Below, piece by piece: positions 32,969 to 41,606 of a stretch of 64,000 nt of DNA. Below the pieces are notes generated by a model that saw only the letters and a program-made list of their open reading frames with translations, had not been told where the DNA came from and ran no database searches. Origin of the DNA: JBFGCM01 sp041581135 (GTDB lineage Bacteria; Actinomycetota; Acidimicrobiia; Spongiisociales; UBA5794); contig JBFGCM010000001.1 of NCBI GenBank assembly GCA_041581135.1, forward strand, positions 39,518 to 103,517. Direction: 5' to 3'. The translations under genes and the position numbers were made by a program. Each line of letters opens with the position of its first letter. Within the stretch, counting starts at the first letter, position 1.

Positions 32969-33892
32969 GTGGACGAGCTCGTGCATGCCGCCATCGCCGG
33001 CGATCGCCGATCACTGGCGCGCCTCATCTCTCGCGTGGAGGAGGGCTCGCCCACCGGCACGTCCGCCTTGCGCGCTCTGTTCCCCCGTACGGGGCATGCC
33101 CACGTCACGGGTGTCACCGGTGCTCCGGGTGCGGGCAAGTCGACGCTCACCGACCGCCTGATCGCCGAAGTACGGGCCGCAGGCGACGAGATCGCCGTGG
33201 TGGCGGTCGACCCGTCGAGCCCATTCACCGGTGGAGCGATCCTGGGCGATCGGGTGCGCATGCAAGGCCACATCGACGATCCCGGTGTCTACATCCGCTC
33301 GCTGGGCAGTCGCGGGGCGCTGGGCGGGATCTCGGCGGCAACGCCGCGAGTGGTGGCGGTGCTCGACGGGGTTGGATTCCCCCACGTGGTCGTCGAGACG
33401 GTGGGGGTCGGACAGGCTGAGGTCGAGATCGCGTCGAACACCGACACCACCATCGTCGTGGTGAACCCGGGCTGGGGCGACAGCGTGCAGGCCGCCAAGG
33501 CCGGGCTGCTGGAGATCGGTGAGGTCTTCGTCATCAACAAGATGGACCGTCAAGGAGCAGACGAGACCGAACGAGATCTTCAACAGATGCTCATGCTCGG
33601 GGAGCAAGGCGGTTGGCTGCCCCCGATCGTTCGCACCAACGCCCTGACCGGGGAGGGCGTGTCAGACGTCTGGAAGGCGGTCCTGGGCCATCGGGAGTGG
33701 CTGGAGGACACCGGTGAGCTCGCGTCCGGTCGCGCCGCTCGGCTCGAAGCAGAGCTGCGGCACGAGATGCGGGTGCTGGTCGAGCGGCGGGTCCACGCCT
33801 CGGCGGGGGGCGCCGACTACGCCACACTGGTGGCCGAGGTGACGGCGCGTCGCATCGATCCTTGGTCGGCGGCAGCGAGCCTCGTCGGCTGA
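32969..33892 (+). CDS. meaB: MeaB/ArgK-type GTPase
   Basis: The 307-aa G3E-family GTPase has P-loop GAPGAGKST (51-59), the switch segment VDPSSPFTGGAILGDRVRM, ETVGVGQAE and the specificity motif NKMD. MeaB guards methylmalonyl-CoA mutase and controls loading of its B12 cofactor. The mutase itself is not in the window. The gene is followed by an enoyl-CoA hydratase gene 43 bp later, so a link to acyl-CoA degradation is reasonable. Confidence 0.93.
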   Translation: MDELVHAAIAGDRRSLARLISRVEEGSPTGTSALRALFPRTGHAHVTGVTGAPGAGKSTLTDRLIAEVRAAGDEIAVVAVDPSSPFTGGAILGDRVRMQGHIDDPGVYIRSLGSRGALGGISAATPRVVAVLDGVGFPHVVVETVGVGQAEVEIASNTDTTIVVVNPGWGDSVQAAKAGLLEIGEVFVINKMDRQGADETERDLQQMLMLGEQGGWLPPIVRTNALTGEGVSDVWKAVLGHREWLEDTGELASGRAARLEAELRHEMRVLVERRVHASAGGADYATLVAEVTARRIDPWSAAASLVG

Positions 33893-33935
33893 CCGGGTAC
33901 CCTCCCGGGGCCGATGCACAGAAAGGGATGGACTC

Positions 33936-34703
33936 GTGAGCCTCGTTGACTACTCCGTTGAAGGCTCAGTCGCCGTCATCACGATGCGACGGGAGCCGGT
34001 GAACGCCCTCAACCGGGAGCTGATCGGAGAGATCGACGATGCCGTCGCCCGGGCCAAAGATGCCGCGATCCGGGCGGTCGTCATCTCCGGCGACCCGCAT
34101 TTCGCCGCAGGCGCCGACATCTCGGAGTTCAAGGACGCCTATGACCGAGGCTGGGAGGACACCCTGGCTGCAGAGCTGGGCGGGTTCGTACGGCGCTTCG
34201 AACGTCTCGACAAGCCGACGATCGCCGCGGTTCGTGGCTTCGCCCTCGGAGGGGGTCTGGAGCTGGCCATGGGAGCCGACTTCAGATACCTCGCCGACAC
34301 GGCCAAGGTCGGACAGCCCGAGATCCTGCTCGGCATCATCCCCGGGGCAGGCGGCACCCAGCGGTTGCCCCGGCTCGTCGGCTTCCAGCGAGCGCGGGAG
34401 ATGAACTTCTCCGGCCGGCAGGTGGGCGCCGAGGAAGCGTTGGCAGTGGGTCTGGCCGATCGAGTGGTTCCCGAACCCGAGCTGATGGAGGTGGCGCTCG
34501 CCGAGGCCGCTCGCTACGCCGAGGGTCCCACGCTGGCATATGCGGCCGTCAAGCGTGCCATGATCGACGGTGCCGGCCGCGCCATCGACACCGGCCTGGA
34601 GATCGAAGCGACCGCCTTCCGCGAGGCGTTCGCCACCCACGACGCCCAAGAGGGGGTTGCCGCGTTCATCGAGAAACGCACCCCCCGTTTCAGAGGCCAG
34701 TGA
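33936..34703 (+). CDS. Enoyl-CoA hydratase/isomerase family protein
   Basis: The 255-aa crotonase-fold enzyme (GTG start; AAAGGGA upstream) has the oxyanion segment AAGADISEFK and both catalytic glutamates, in GGGLELAMG and GQPEILLGIIPGAGGTQRL. It should add water to trans-2-enoyl-CoA in fatty-acid or amino-acid breakdown. It converges with an SRPBCC gene with no gap. Confidence 0.93.
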   Translation: MSLVDYSVEGSVAVITMRREPVNALNRELIGEIDDAVARAKDAAIRAVVISGDPHFAAGADISEFKDAYDRGWEDTLAAELGGFVRRFERLDKPTIAAVRGFALGGGLELAMGADFRYLADTAKVGQPEILLGIIPGAGGTQRLPRLVGFQRAREMNFSGRQVGAEEALAVGLADRVVPEPELMEVALAEAARYAEGPTLAYAAVKRAMIDGAGRAIDTGLEIEATAFREAFATHDAQEGVAAFIEKRTPRFRGQ

Positions 34704-35138
34704 TCAGTCGAACCGGCGGGCAAGCCGCGTCAGGTTGTATTCCCAGATCTTGGTGAGCACGGGTGTGGCGGCGATCGCGGCCGCCGTGCCACCCAAGTAC
34801 CACGGGAACGTCAGCCGCTCCTCCCAGACGAAGAGGGTGGTGGCGGCGTCGATCTCCTCCAGTCGGAACTCGCCCTCACCGCTGACCAGACCGTCGTGGC
34901 GAATGCCCATCCGGCGCGGGGGGTCCCACGTGACGAACTCCATGACATCAGAGGTGCGCAGCGGTCCGACCCGGGTGTCGACCCTCATCCGTGTCCCGGC
35001 ACCCGACCTGCCTTCGCTCAAGAACTCGATCTCGGCTGCGTCTGCCATCCACTCGGTGTGGGTCTCCAGCCGGGCGATGTCGTCCCACACCTCCTGGCGC
35101 GGAGCGTTGATGATTCGGGAAACCACGATCGGTCGCAT
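34704..35138 (-). CDS. SRPBCC (polyketide-cyclase/START-like) family protein
   Basis: The 144-aa protein has the START-like fold start VVSRIINAPRQEVWDDIARL and a C-terminal amphipathic helix, with the middle GEGEFRLEEIDAATTLFVWEE. Such proteins bind hydrophobic ligands in a central cavity. No catalytic residues can be named. It is divergent from the AHSA1/ArsR operon; the shared 102-bp region holds the two operators described there. Confidence 0.85.
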   Translation of the reverse strand: MRPIVVSRIINAPRQEVWDDIARLETHTEWMADAAEIEFLSEGRSGAGTRMRVDTRVGPLRTSDVMEFVTWDPPRRMGIRHDGLVSGEGEFRLEEIDAATTLFVWEERLTFPWYLGGTAAAIAATPVLTKIWEYNLTRLARRFD

Positions 35139-35162
35139 GGCACGAGGCTAGGGCTCTGCCCC

Positions 35163-35192
35163 TTGACACTACGAACGTGCAACGTATATGTT
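35163..35192 (+). promoter_or_regulatory. Sigma-70-like promoter of the AHSA1-ArsR operon
   Basis: TTGACA at 35163-35168 is a perfect -35. TATATG (35185-35190, spacer 16) or TATGTT (35187-35192, spacer 18) is the -10. The -10 lies within operator 1, so repressor binding would block RNA polymerase. Confidence 0.75.
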
Positions 35193-35195
35193 GCA
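35178..35195. promoter_or_regulatory. Operator 1: perfect inverted repeat
   Basis: TGCAAC GTATAT GTTGCA is a perfect 6-6-6 palindrome that covers the -10 of the promoter. It is the likely site of the ArsR-family regulator encoded at 35681-36004. Confidence 0.8.
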
Positions 35196-35202
35196 CATTG
35201 AA

Positions 35203-35220
35203 TGCAACACAGACGTTGCG
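35203..35220. promoter_or_regulatory. Operator 2: near-perfect inverted repeat
   Basis: TGCAAC ACAGAC GTTGCG repeats operator 1 with a single mismatch in the last base. Its centre lies 25 bp downstream, about two and a half helix turns away, so a dimer on each site could interact. It precedes the ribosome site GAGGAGGGA. Confidence 0.75.
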
Positions 35221-35240
35221 CGATCTTGAGGAGGGAGACG

Positions 35241-35684
35241 ATGCCGAAGACGGATGCGATCGAGCGGCAGATCAGTGTCACCAGTCCCATCGAGCGGGTC
35301 TGGGAGGCCCTGACCGTGGCCGAGCACCTGGCCGAGTGGTTCGGCGATTCGGCCGAAGTCGATCTGCGGCCGGGCGGAACCATGCGCGTCGGATGGTCGG
35401 AGTACGACGCGACTGCAGAGTGCGTGGTCGAGACCGTCGAGCCCCCGACCCGGTTTGCATATCGCTGGGATGTCGGGGAGAGCGACGACGGCACGGTGTG
35501 GTCCACCACGGTGACGTTCACCCTGCATGAAGAAGATGGCACGACGACGGTGAAAGTCGTGGAGTCCGGCCTCTCCCGACTGCCCGACGACCTGCATCAG
35601 AAGACCATCGAGGAGAACGCGTCCGGCTGGGAAGGCGAGCTGGAAGACCTCAGGGTGCTGCTGGAGGGGGCGCGAACGTCGTGA
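35241..35684 (+). CDS. SRPBCC/AHSA1-domain protein, first gene of an ArsR operon
   Basis: The 147-aa protein starts at ATG 35241, eight bases after a strong GAGGAGGGA. The AHSA1 pattern is clear: ISVTSPIERVWEALT, HLAEWFGDSAEVDLRPGG and the C-terminal GWEGELEDLRVLL. The fold binds a hydrophobic ligand. AHSA1 genes are very often paired with ArsR-type regulators, as here, where the next gene overlaps by 4 bp. The ligand may be the signal removed by this protein. Confidence 0.9.
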   Translation: MPKTDAIERQISVTSPIERVWEALTVAEHLAEWFGDSAEVDLRPGGTMRVGWSEYDATAECVVETVEPPTRFAYRWDVGESDDGTVWSTTVTFTLHEEDGTTTVKVVESGLSRLPDDLHQKTIEENASGWEGELEDLRVLLEGARTS

Positions 35685-36004
35685 GGCGGGACGCGTCGCT
35701 CGCGACGTTCTGGGCACTGTGCGACCCGGTGCGGGTCGAGATACTCGATCGGGTCGCCGCCGGGTCGGAAGTCACCGTCAGCCAGCTCGGTGCGGTCCTC
35801 CCCATCACCCGCCAGGCCGTCACCAGGCACGTCAAGACGCTGGAGGCCGCCGGACTGATCTGCGGCGACCGGCAGGGGCGCGAGCATCGCTACCGAGTGG
35901 CCGTGACGCCTCTGGAAGAAGCGCGGCGCTGGCTGGGTCACCGCGCCGCGATTTGGGATGCTGCGCTCCACCGACTCGCCGACTACCTCGAGGAGCAGAC
36001 GTAG
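35681..36004 (+). CDS. ArsR-family winged-helix transcriptional regulator
   Basis: The 107-aa protein has the ArsR core: LCDPVRVEILDRVAAG, recognition helix LPITRQAVTRHVKTLEAAGL and wing DRQGREHRYRV. There is no CXC metal motif, so it probably senses something other than arsenic or cadmium. It overlaps the AHSA1 stop by 4 bp and should bind the two TGCAAC-N6-GTTGCA palindromes upstream, giving autorepression. Confidence 0.93.
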   Translation: MRRDASLATFWALCDPVRVEILDRVAAGSEVTVSQLGAVLPITRQAVTRHVKTLEAAGLICGDRQGREHRYRVAVTPLEEARRWLGHRAAIWDAALHRLADYLEEQT

Positions 36005-36087
36005 GCGAGGTGCGCAGCGACCCGGCGGAGAGCCACCGGGCGTGAGGTCGGAGATGTCGGAGGAGCGCCACACCGACCGGCGGCGGC

Positions 36088-36093
36088 TATAAA
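36088..36093 (+). promoter_or_regulatory. TATAAA -10 box upstream of the membrane hydrolase
   Basis: TATAAA ends nine bases before ATG 36103. The AAAGAGG that overlaps it could also act as a ribosome site, so the start mode is not settled. Confidence 0.4.
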
Positions 36094-36102
36094 GAGGCGC
36101 CT

Positions 36103-37254
36103 ATGGATCCGGCCCGGCTTCGCAAATGGTTGAGCATCGGCGCTTGGGCGGTGATCGGACTCATCGTCGTCGTGGTGGCCGCAGCGACATGGCTCTACAC
36201 CAACGATCTGCGTCGCACGTTCTTGAGCCCGACCGGAGAGCCGCCGGAGCGCACGCTCGAGGTGTTGGGCGTCGGCAGCGGTCGCGTGGTGCTGTCGTAT
36301 TCGGAGCTGGCGGCGCTGGACGGCGTATGGGGGCTGCGGGGGGAAGGCGAGGACTACGGCCAGGTCTCCTCTGTGCTCGACGTCGGTGAGACCCAGGTGG
36401 AGCGCAGCTTTCTCGAGTTGGTCGGGGAGTTCTTCCCGGGTGAGGCCGTGGCCCTGGACCAGTATGCGTTCGCCGGCGATCCGGAGGAAGCGCACGGCAT
36501 CCCCTTCGAAGAGGTGCAGGTGGCCGGGGACCTCGGGTTCTACCCGGCCTGGTTCATCGATGGCGACAAGGACACCTGGGTCGTCTTCATCCACGGCATG
36601 GGAGCCGATGAGCGCCGCCAGTCGCTCCGCGTCCTGCCGAGCATCGTCGACGAGGACTTTCCGGTGCTGGTGATGACCTACCGAAACGACGACGGCGCCC
36701 CCGAGACGGACGACGGTCTGTACACGTGGGGTCGAAGCGAATGGCGCGACGTCGAGGCCGCAATCGAGTTCGGGACGTCGCGGGGCGCAGAGGAGTTCGT
36801 CCTGATCGGCTACTCGATGGGCGGCACCATCGCATCGATGTTCCTCCACGAATCCGACCTGGTGGGAGACGTGCGCGGCGTGGTCCTGGATTCACCGGTC
36901 CTGTCATTGGAGGAGGTCATCGATCGGCACGCCGAAGCCAGTAGGCTCCCCGGCGTCCTGAAGGCGATCGGCAAGGCCGTTGCCCGGGTGCGTTTCGGGT
37001 TGGAATGGTCGGAGCTCGATCAGGTGGAACGTTCGAGCCAGTTCGACGTGCCGATCTTGCTCATGCACGGCGGTAGCGACACGATGGCGCCGATCGAGGT
37101 CTCCGAGCTGTTCGCCACCGCCCGCTCGGACCTCGTGAGCTTCGAGCGATTCGACGCCGCCGACCACTTGTTCCTCTGGAACACGGATCCAACCCGGTAC
37201 GAGGAAGCCGTGCTGCGGTTCCTCGGCGAGGTCACCCAGATCGATCAGTCCTGA
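36103..37254 (+). CDS. Membrane-anchored alpha/beta hydrolase (ABHD12/13-like)
   Basis: The 383-aa protein has one N-terminal transmembrane helix (AWAVIGLIVVVVAAATWLY) and a hydrolase domain: oxyanion segment VVFIHGMGADERR, nucleophile elbow GYSMGGTIASMFL (Ser), acid in LMHGGSDTMAPIE and His in DAADHLFLW. The domain faces outside or inside depending on topology, which is not determined. Such enzymes act on lipids or acyl esters at the membrane. It is followed by the iscS-like gene 90 bp later. Confidence 0.87.
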   Translation: MDPARLRKWLSIGAWAVIGLIVVVVAAATWLYTNDLRRTFLSPTGEPPERTLEVLGVGSGRVVLSYSELAALDGVWGLRGEGEDYGQVSSVLDVGETQVERSFLELVGEFFPGEAVALDQYAFAGDPEEAHGIPFEEVQVAGDLGFYPAWFIDGDKDTWVVFIHGMGADERRQSLRVLPSIVDEDFPVLVMTYRNDDGAPETDDGLYTWGRSEWRDVEAAIEFGTSRGAEEFVLIGYSMGGTIASMFLHESDLVGDVRGVVLDSPVLSLEEVIDRHAEASRLPGVLKAIGKAVARVRFGLEWSELDQVERSSQFDVPILLMHGGSDTMAPIEVSELFATARSDLVSFERFDAADHLFLWNTDPTRYEEAVLRFLGEVTQIDQS

Positions 37255-37344
37255 GCCGAAGACGGTCATTGGCGGTCGGCTCCGCTGCCGACGTCACCGC
37301 TTGGTTCCTGCCTTCCCGCCGGTCTGCGAGAATGCCGGCTACCC

Positions 37345-38481
37345 ATGTTGTATCTCGACCATGCCGCCACGACGACGGTGCGGCCCGAGGTTCGGGAAGC
37401 CATGGCTCCGTTCTTCGACGAGACCTTCGGCAACCCGTCGGGCCTGCACCAGGTGTCCCAGCGCGCCAAGAACGCGATGGAGGAGGCGCGAGAGCGCGCC
37501 GCCGAGTTGCTCGGGGCGGCTCGACCCCTCGAGATCGTCTTCACCGCCGGCGGCACGGAGGCCGACAACTTGGCGCTGGTCGGTGTCGCCCTCGCCGGGG
37601 GCGCACGACGCGGCGTGGTGACGAGTGCCATCGAACACGAGGCCGTGCTTGACACGGCACACTTCCTGGAACGGCTCGGCTGTCCGCTCGAGGTCGTCGG
37701 TGTGGACGGAGAGGGGCTGGTCGACCCTGCCGAGGTGGCGAATCGGGTGACCGCTGTCACCGGCGTGGTTTCGGTGATGGCGGCCAACAACGAGACCGGC
37801 ACGGTACAGCCGTTGCGCAAGATCGCCGAGGCGGTGGCGGCCCGGGAAGGCGCTGCGGTCCTCCACACCGACGCGGTGCAGGCCTTCATCAGCGAGGAGA
37901 TCACCGTGGCGTCGACCGGTGCCGACCTCATCTCGCTGGCGTCCCACAAGTTGGGAGGGCCCAAGGGTGTTGGTCTGCTCTATGTGCGTGACGGGATCGA
38001 GTTGGAGCCGGTCTTGCATGGCGGCGGCCAGGAGCTGGGCCGCCGCTCGGGGACGCACAATGTGGCCGGCATCGTCGGAATGGTGGCGGCGATGGACGCC
38101 GCCGTGGCCGACCGCCACGCCTTTCGGAACCGGGTCGGCGAGGCTCGGGATCGGTTCGAGGCGGCGCTCCGCAGGGCCATCCCCGACCTGGTCGTCAACG
38201 CTCCGGTGGATGCCCGCCTCGTCCAGCATTCCCACATCCGCCTCCCCGGCGTCAGCAGCGAGACCCTGCTCATTCGGCTGGATCAGGCCGGGATCTGCGC
38301 CGCGGCCGGCTCTGCCTGTCAGAGCGGTGCGGTGGAGATCTCCCACGTGCTGGCGGCCATGGGCATGACGGAGACTGCAGCCGGCGAGTGCGTTCGCTTC
38401 ACCTTCGGATGGGTGAACGCTGCCCAGGACGGCGACGAGGCGGCGCAGCGCGTGCTCGAGGTCGTGGCAGGGATGCGATGA
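37345..38481 (+). CDS. Cysteine desulfurase (NifS/IscS-like)
   Basis: The 378-aa PLP enzyme removes sulfur from cysteine for Fe-S clusters and tRNA thiolation. It begins LYLDHAATTTVRPEV and has PLP Lys in SLASHKLGGPKG, phosphate ligands in THNVAG, and the persulfide Cys in AGSACQSGAVE. Placement directly before mnmA (4-bp ATGA overlap) makes it the likely sulfur donor for that thiolase. Confidence 0.94.
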   Translation: MLYLDHAATTTVRPEVREAMAPFFDETFGNPSGLHQVSQRAKNAMEEARERAAELLGAARPLEIVFTAGGTEADNLALVGVALAGGARRGVVTSAIEHEAVLDTAHFLERLGCPLEVVGVDGEGLVDPAEVANRVTAVTGVVSVMAANNETGTVQPLRKIAEAVAAREGAAVLHTDAVQAFISEEITVASTGADLISLASHKLGGPKGVGLLYVRDGIELEPVLHGGGQELGRRSGTHNVAGIVGMVAAMDAAVADRHAFRNRVGEARDRFEAALRRAIPDLVVNAPVDARLVQHSHIRLPGVSSETLLIRLDQAGICAAAGSACQSGAVEISHVLAAMGMTETAAGECVRFTFGWVNAAQDGDEAAQRVLEVVAGMR

Positions 38482-39539
38482 AGGCGCTCGTTGCCATGTC
38501 GGGAGGGGTCGACTCTTCGGTCGCTGCGGCGCTGATGGTCGAGGCCGGCCATGAGGTCATCGGGGTGACCTTGAAGCAGTGGGAAGGACCGGGCGGGGAG
38601 CAGCCCACAGCCGGCTGCTGCACCGTCGGCGATGCCGAGGACGCCCGGCGCGCCGCCGCCCAGCTCGGGATTTCCTATTACGTGCTCGACTACGTCGACG
38701 AGTTCCGCCGTGCCGTTGTGGATCGTTTCGGTGAGGCGTACATGTCCGGGCTGACGCCGAACCCGTGTGTGGAGTGCAACCGCACGGTGCGGTTCCACGC
38801 CCTGCTGGAGCGCACCGCCGAGCTCGGCTGCGACGTGTTGGTCACGGGCCACCACGCCCGGATTCGTCGTGATGGCGCCGGGTACCACCTGCTCGTGGCC
38901 GCCGATGGGAGCAAGGACCAGTCCTACGTGCTGCACATGCTGGGCCAGCACGAGCTGGAGCACGTGCGGCTGCCGGTGGGCGAGATGACCAAGGCCGAGG
39001 TGCGTGCCCACGCCGCCCGGCTCGGACTCCGCACGGCCGCCAAACCCGACAGCCAGGATCTGTGCTTCGTGGGCGCGGGCGACTACCGAGACTTCCTCCG
39101 TAAGCACTTCCCCGAGGCCGCCCGGCCCGGGAGCATCGTCGATGAGAGCGGCGAAGAGCTGGGTCGGCACGAGGGCACGGTCGACTTCACCGTCGGTCAG
39201 CGCCGAGGACTCGGGGTCGCAGTGGGCGAGCCCCGGTACGTCGTGGACATCCAGCCGGCAGTCGCCACCGTCGTGGTGGGACGCCGGGACGCCCTGCTGT
39301 CCGATGGCTGCGAGCTGGGGGACGTGCGGTTCGTCGCCGGCCGACCCCCGGTGGACCATGCAGTAGAGGTCAAGGTGCGGTATCGCTCCCAACCGGCTCC
39401 GGCACGCCTCGAGCCGAATGGTGATACCTGGCTGGTTCGGTTCGAAGAGGCCCAGCCGGCGGTGGCGCCCGGCCAGGCCGGCGTGCTGTACCGCGGCGAC
39501 GAGGTGCTGGGCGGCGGCACCATTCTCGCCCGCCTCTGA
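38478..39539 (+). CDS. mnmA: tRNA 2-thiouridylase MnmA
   Basis: The 353-aa enzyme makes 2-thiouridine at the wobble position of Lys, Glu and Gln tRNAs. The ATP-pyrophosphatase loop is SGGVDSSVAA, the nucleophile Cys is in NPCVECNRTVRF, and the second Cys in SQDLCFVG. It uses persulfide from the upstream cysteine desulfurase. The gene is followed 33 bp later by ligA. Confidence 0.95.
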   Translation: MKALVAMSGGVDSSVAAALMVEAGHEVIGVTLKQWEGPGGEQPTAGCCTVGDAEDARRAAAQLGISYYVLDYVDEFRRAVVDRFGEAYMSGLTPNPCVECNRTVRFHALLERTAELGCDVLVTGHHARIRRDGAGYHLLVAADGSKDQSYVLHMLGQHELEHVRLPVGEMTKAEVRAHAARLGLRTAAKPDSQDLCFVGAGDYRDFLRKHFPEAARPGSIVDESGEELGRHEGTVDFTVGQRRGLGVAVGEPRYVVDIQPAVATVVVGRRDALLSDGCELGDVRFVAGRPPVDHAVEVKVRYRSQPAPARLEPNGDTWLVRFEEAQPAVAPGQAGVLYRGDEVLGGGTILARL

Positions 39540-39572
39540 GGGTCCCGCCTGGCAGCTAGCCTGCCCGAACCC

Positions 39573-41606
39573 ATGGCCGCCGACGACGCCGCTCGCATCG
39601 AAGAACTGCGCGATGCGCTGCGGTATCACTCGTACCGCTACTACGTGGTGACCGATCCCGAGGTGTCGGACGCGGAGTACGACGCCATGCTCCGTGAGCT
39701 GATCCGGCTCGAATCGGAACACCCTGAGCTGATCACCGATGACTCGCCCACCCAACGCGTCGGGGCGCCGGTCAGCGACGTCTTCGCCCCCGTGACCCAC
39801 CGGCAGCGGATGTTCTCTCTGGACAACGTGGAGTCGCTCGAAGACCTCGAGGCGTGGGAAGCGCGGCTCGTGCGCACACTGGGCCGGCAACCGGCAGGCT
39901 ATGCCTGCGAGTTGAAGATCGACGGTCTGGCGGTGTCGATCACGTACGAGAACGGTCGCCTCGTCCAAGCGGCCACCCGCGGCGACGGGGTCACGGGCGA
40001 GGACGTCACCGCCAACGTGCGGACCATCCAGTCCGTGCCCCTGCGGCTGCACGGCGAACCCCCGGCGCTGATGGAGGCGCGGGGCGAGATCTACCTGCCG
40101 CTGTCCGAGTTCGAAGCGCTCAACGCCCGCCAAGCAGAGCTCGACGAGCGTCCATACGTGAACCCGCGGAACACCGCTGCCGGCTCGGTGCGCCAGAAGG
40201 ACCCCGCGATCACGGCCTCGCGCAACCTGGCCATCTGGATCTACCAGCTCGGTCACCTGGAGGGAGGACCGACGCTGGAGAGCCACAGTGAGTCGATGGC
40301 GTGGCTCCGGGACATGGGTCTGCGAGTGAATCCTGCGAGCGAGGTCGTTGCCGACATCGACGGGATCGAGCGGTTCGTGGCCGCCGCCGAGACGGCCCGC
40401 CACGACCGCGACTACGAGACGGACGGCGTCGTCATCAAGGTGGATGCGCTGGCCGACCAGGATGCCCTCGGGTTCACGGCGAAGAGCCCGCGGTGGGCGG
40501 TCGCCTACAAGATGGCACCGGAGGAGAAGACCACGGTGCTCGAGGCCATCGACATCAACGTGGGCCGCACCGGTGCGGTCACGCCCTTCGCCGTGCTGGA
40601 GCCCGTGTTCGTCGGAGGTGTCACGGTGACCAACGCCACACTGCACAACGAGCACGAGGTGCATCGCAAGGATGTCAGGGTGGGTGACACGGTGGTGGTG
40701 AGACGGGCCGGTGACGTGATCCCCGAGGTCGTCGGACCCGTCGCGTCGCTCCGGCCCAAAGGTGCCAAGGTGTGGCGAATGCCGAAGAAGTGTCCCTTCT
40801 GCGGCAACCCCATCGTGCTCCCCGAGGGTGCCGCAAAACACCGCTGCACCGGGGGCTACGAGTGTCCGAGCCGGCTGCGGGAGTACCTGTTCCATTTCGC
40901 CTCTCGGGGTGGCATGGACATCGAGGGGCTCGGCTACAAGACCGTCGATCTCCTGCGCTCGGAGGGGATCATCCGGGACCCGGCGGACATCTTCCTGCTG
41001 GAACCCGACGCCCTCCTCGGCCGCGAGGGGTGGGGTGAGATCTCGGTGGGCAACTTGCTGAGCGCCATCGAGAAGGCCAAAGACCGCGAGCTGGGCCGGC
41101 TGCTGACCGCCATGGGCATCCCCTTGATAGGCGGCACGGTGGCGCGCAGCATCGCTCGGCACTTCCGCTCGATGGATCGCATCATGGCGGCGTCGGTGGA
41201 GGAGATCGCGGAGATCGAGGGCGTGGGGCCCGAGATCGCTCAGGCACTCCACGAGTGGGCGCGTCAGGAGGAGAACACCGCGTTGGTGGAGAAGCTGCGG
41301 GCGGCCGGCGTGCGGCTCGAAGATCCGGAGCCGGAAGGTGGAACCAGCGACCTCCTCGCCGGTCTGACGATCGTGCTGACCGGCAGCCTCGACGGGTTCA
41401 CCAGGGACGAGGCCAAGGCCGCCGTCGAAGACCGCGGCGGGAAGGTGACCGGGTCCGTGTCGAAGAAGACCTCTGCTGTCGTGGCCGGGGAGTCGCCCGG
41501 TTCGAAACGCCAGAAGGCGGAGGACCTCGGGATTCCTGTGCTCGACGAGCCGGCGTTTCGGGAGCTGCTCGAAACCGGCTCGGCCGTGCTCGACGTCGCC
41601 GGCTAG
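39573..41606 (+). CDS. ligA: NAD+-dependent DNA ligase
   Basis: The 677-aa enzyme seals nicks with NAD+. Domains in order: Ia (SYRYYVVTDPEVSDAEYD), adenylation with Lys115 in CELKIDGLA, OB fold, four-Cys zinc site (CPFCGNPIVLPEG...HRCTGGYECP), helix-hairpin-helix (IEGVGPEIAQAL) and C-terminal BRCT (GLTIVLTGSLDGFTRDEAK). All expected parts are complete. TAGCCT at 39557-39562 is a possible -10 ten bases before ATG 39573. Confidence 0.97.
   Translation: MAADDAARIEELRDALRYHSYRYYVVTDPEVSDAEYDAMLRELIRLESEHPELITDDSPTQRVGAPVSDVFAPVTHRQRMFSLDNVESLEDLEAWEARLVRTLGRQPAGYACELKIDGLAVSITYENGRLVQAATRGDGVTGEDVTANVRTIQSVPLRLHGEPPALMEARGEIYLPLSEFEALNARQAELDERPYVNPRNTAAGSVRQKDPAITASRNLAIWIYQLGHLEGGPTLESHSESMAWLRDMGLRVNPASEVVADIDGIERFVAAAETARHDRDYETDGVVIKVDALADQDALGFTAKSPRWAVAYKMAPEEKTTVLEAIDINVGRTGAVTPFAVLEPVFVGGVTVTNATLHNEHEVHRKDVRVGDTVVVRRAGDVIPEVVGPVASLRPKGAKVWRMPKKCPFCGNPIVLPEGAAKHRCTGGYECPSRLREYLFHFASRGGMDIEGLGYKTVDLLRSEGIIRDPADIFLLEPDALLGREGWGEISVGNLLSAIEKAKDRELGRLLTAMGIPLIGGTVARSIARHFRSMDRIMAASVEEIAEIEGVGPEIAQALHEWARQEENTALVEKLRAAGVRLEDPEPEGGTSDLLAGLTIVLTGSLDGFTRDEAKAAVEDRGGKVTGSVSKKTSAVVAGESPGSKRQKAEDLGIPVLDEPAFRELLETGSAVLDVAG

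Noticed and set aside
38319..41252. 977-codon open frame antisense to mnmA and ligA
   Set aside because: High GC content creates long antisense frames; its composition is His/Val/Asp-rich with no domain, whereas the plus strand encodes two complete known enzymes.
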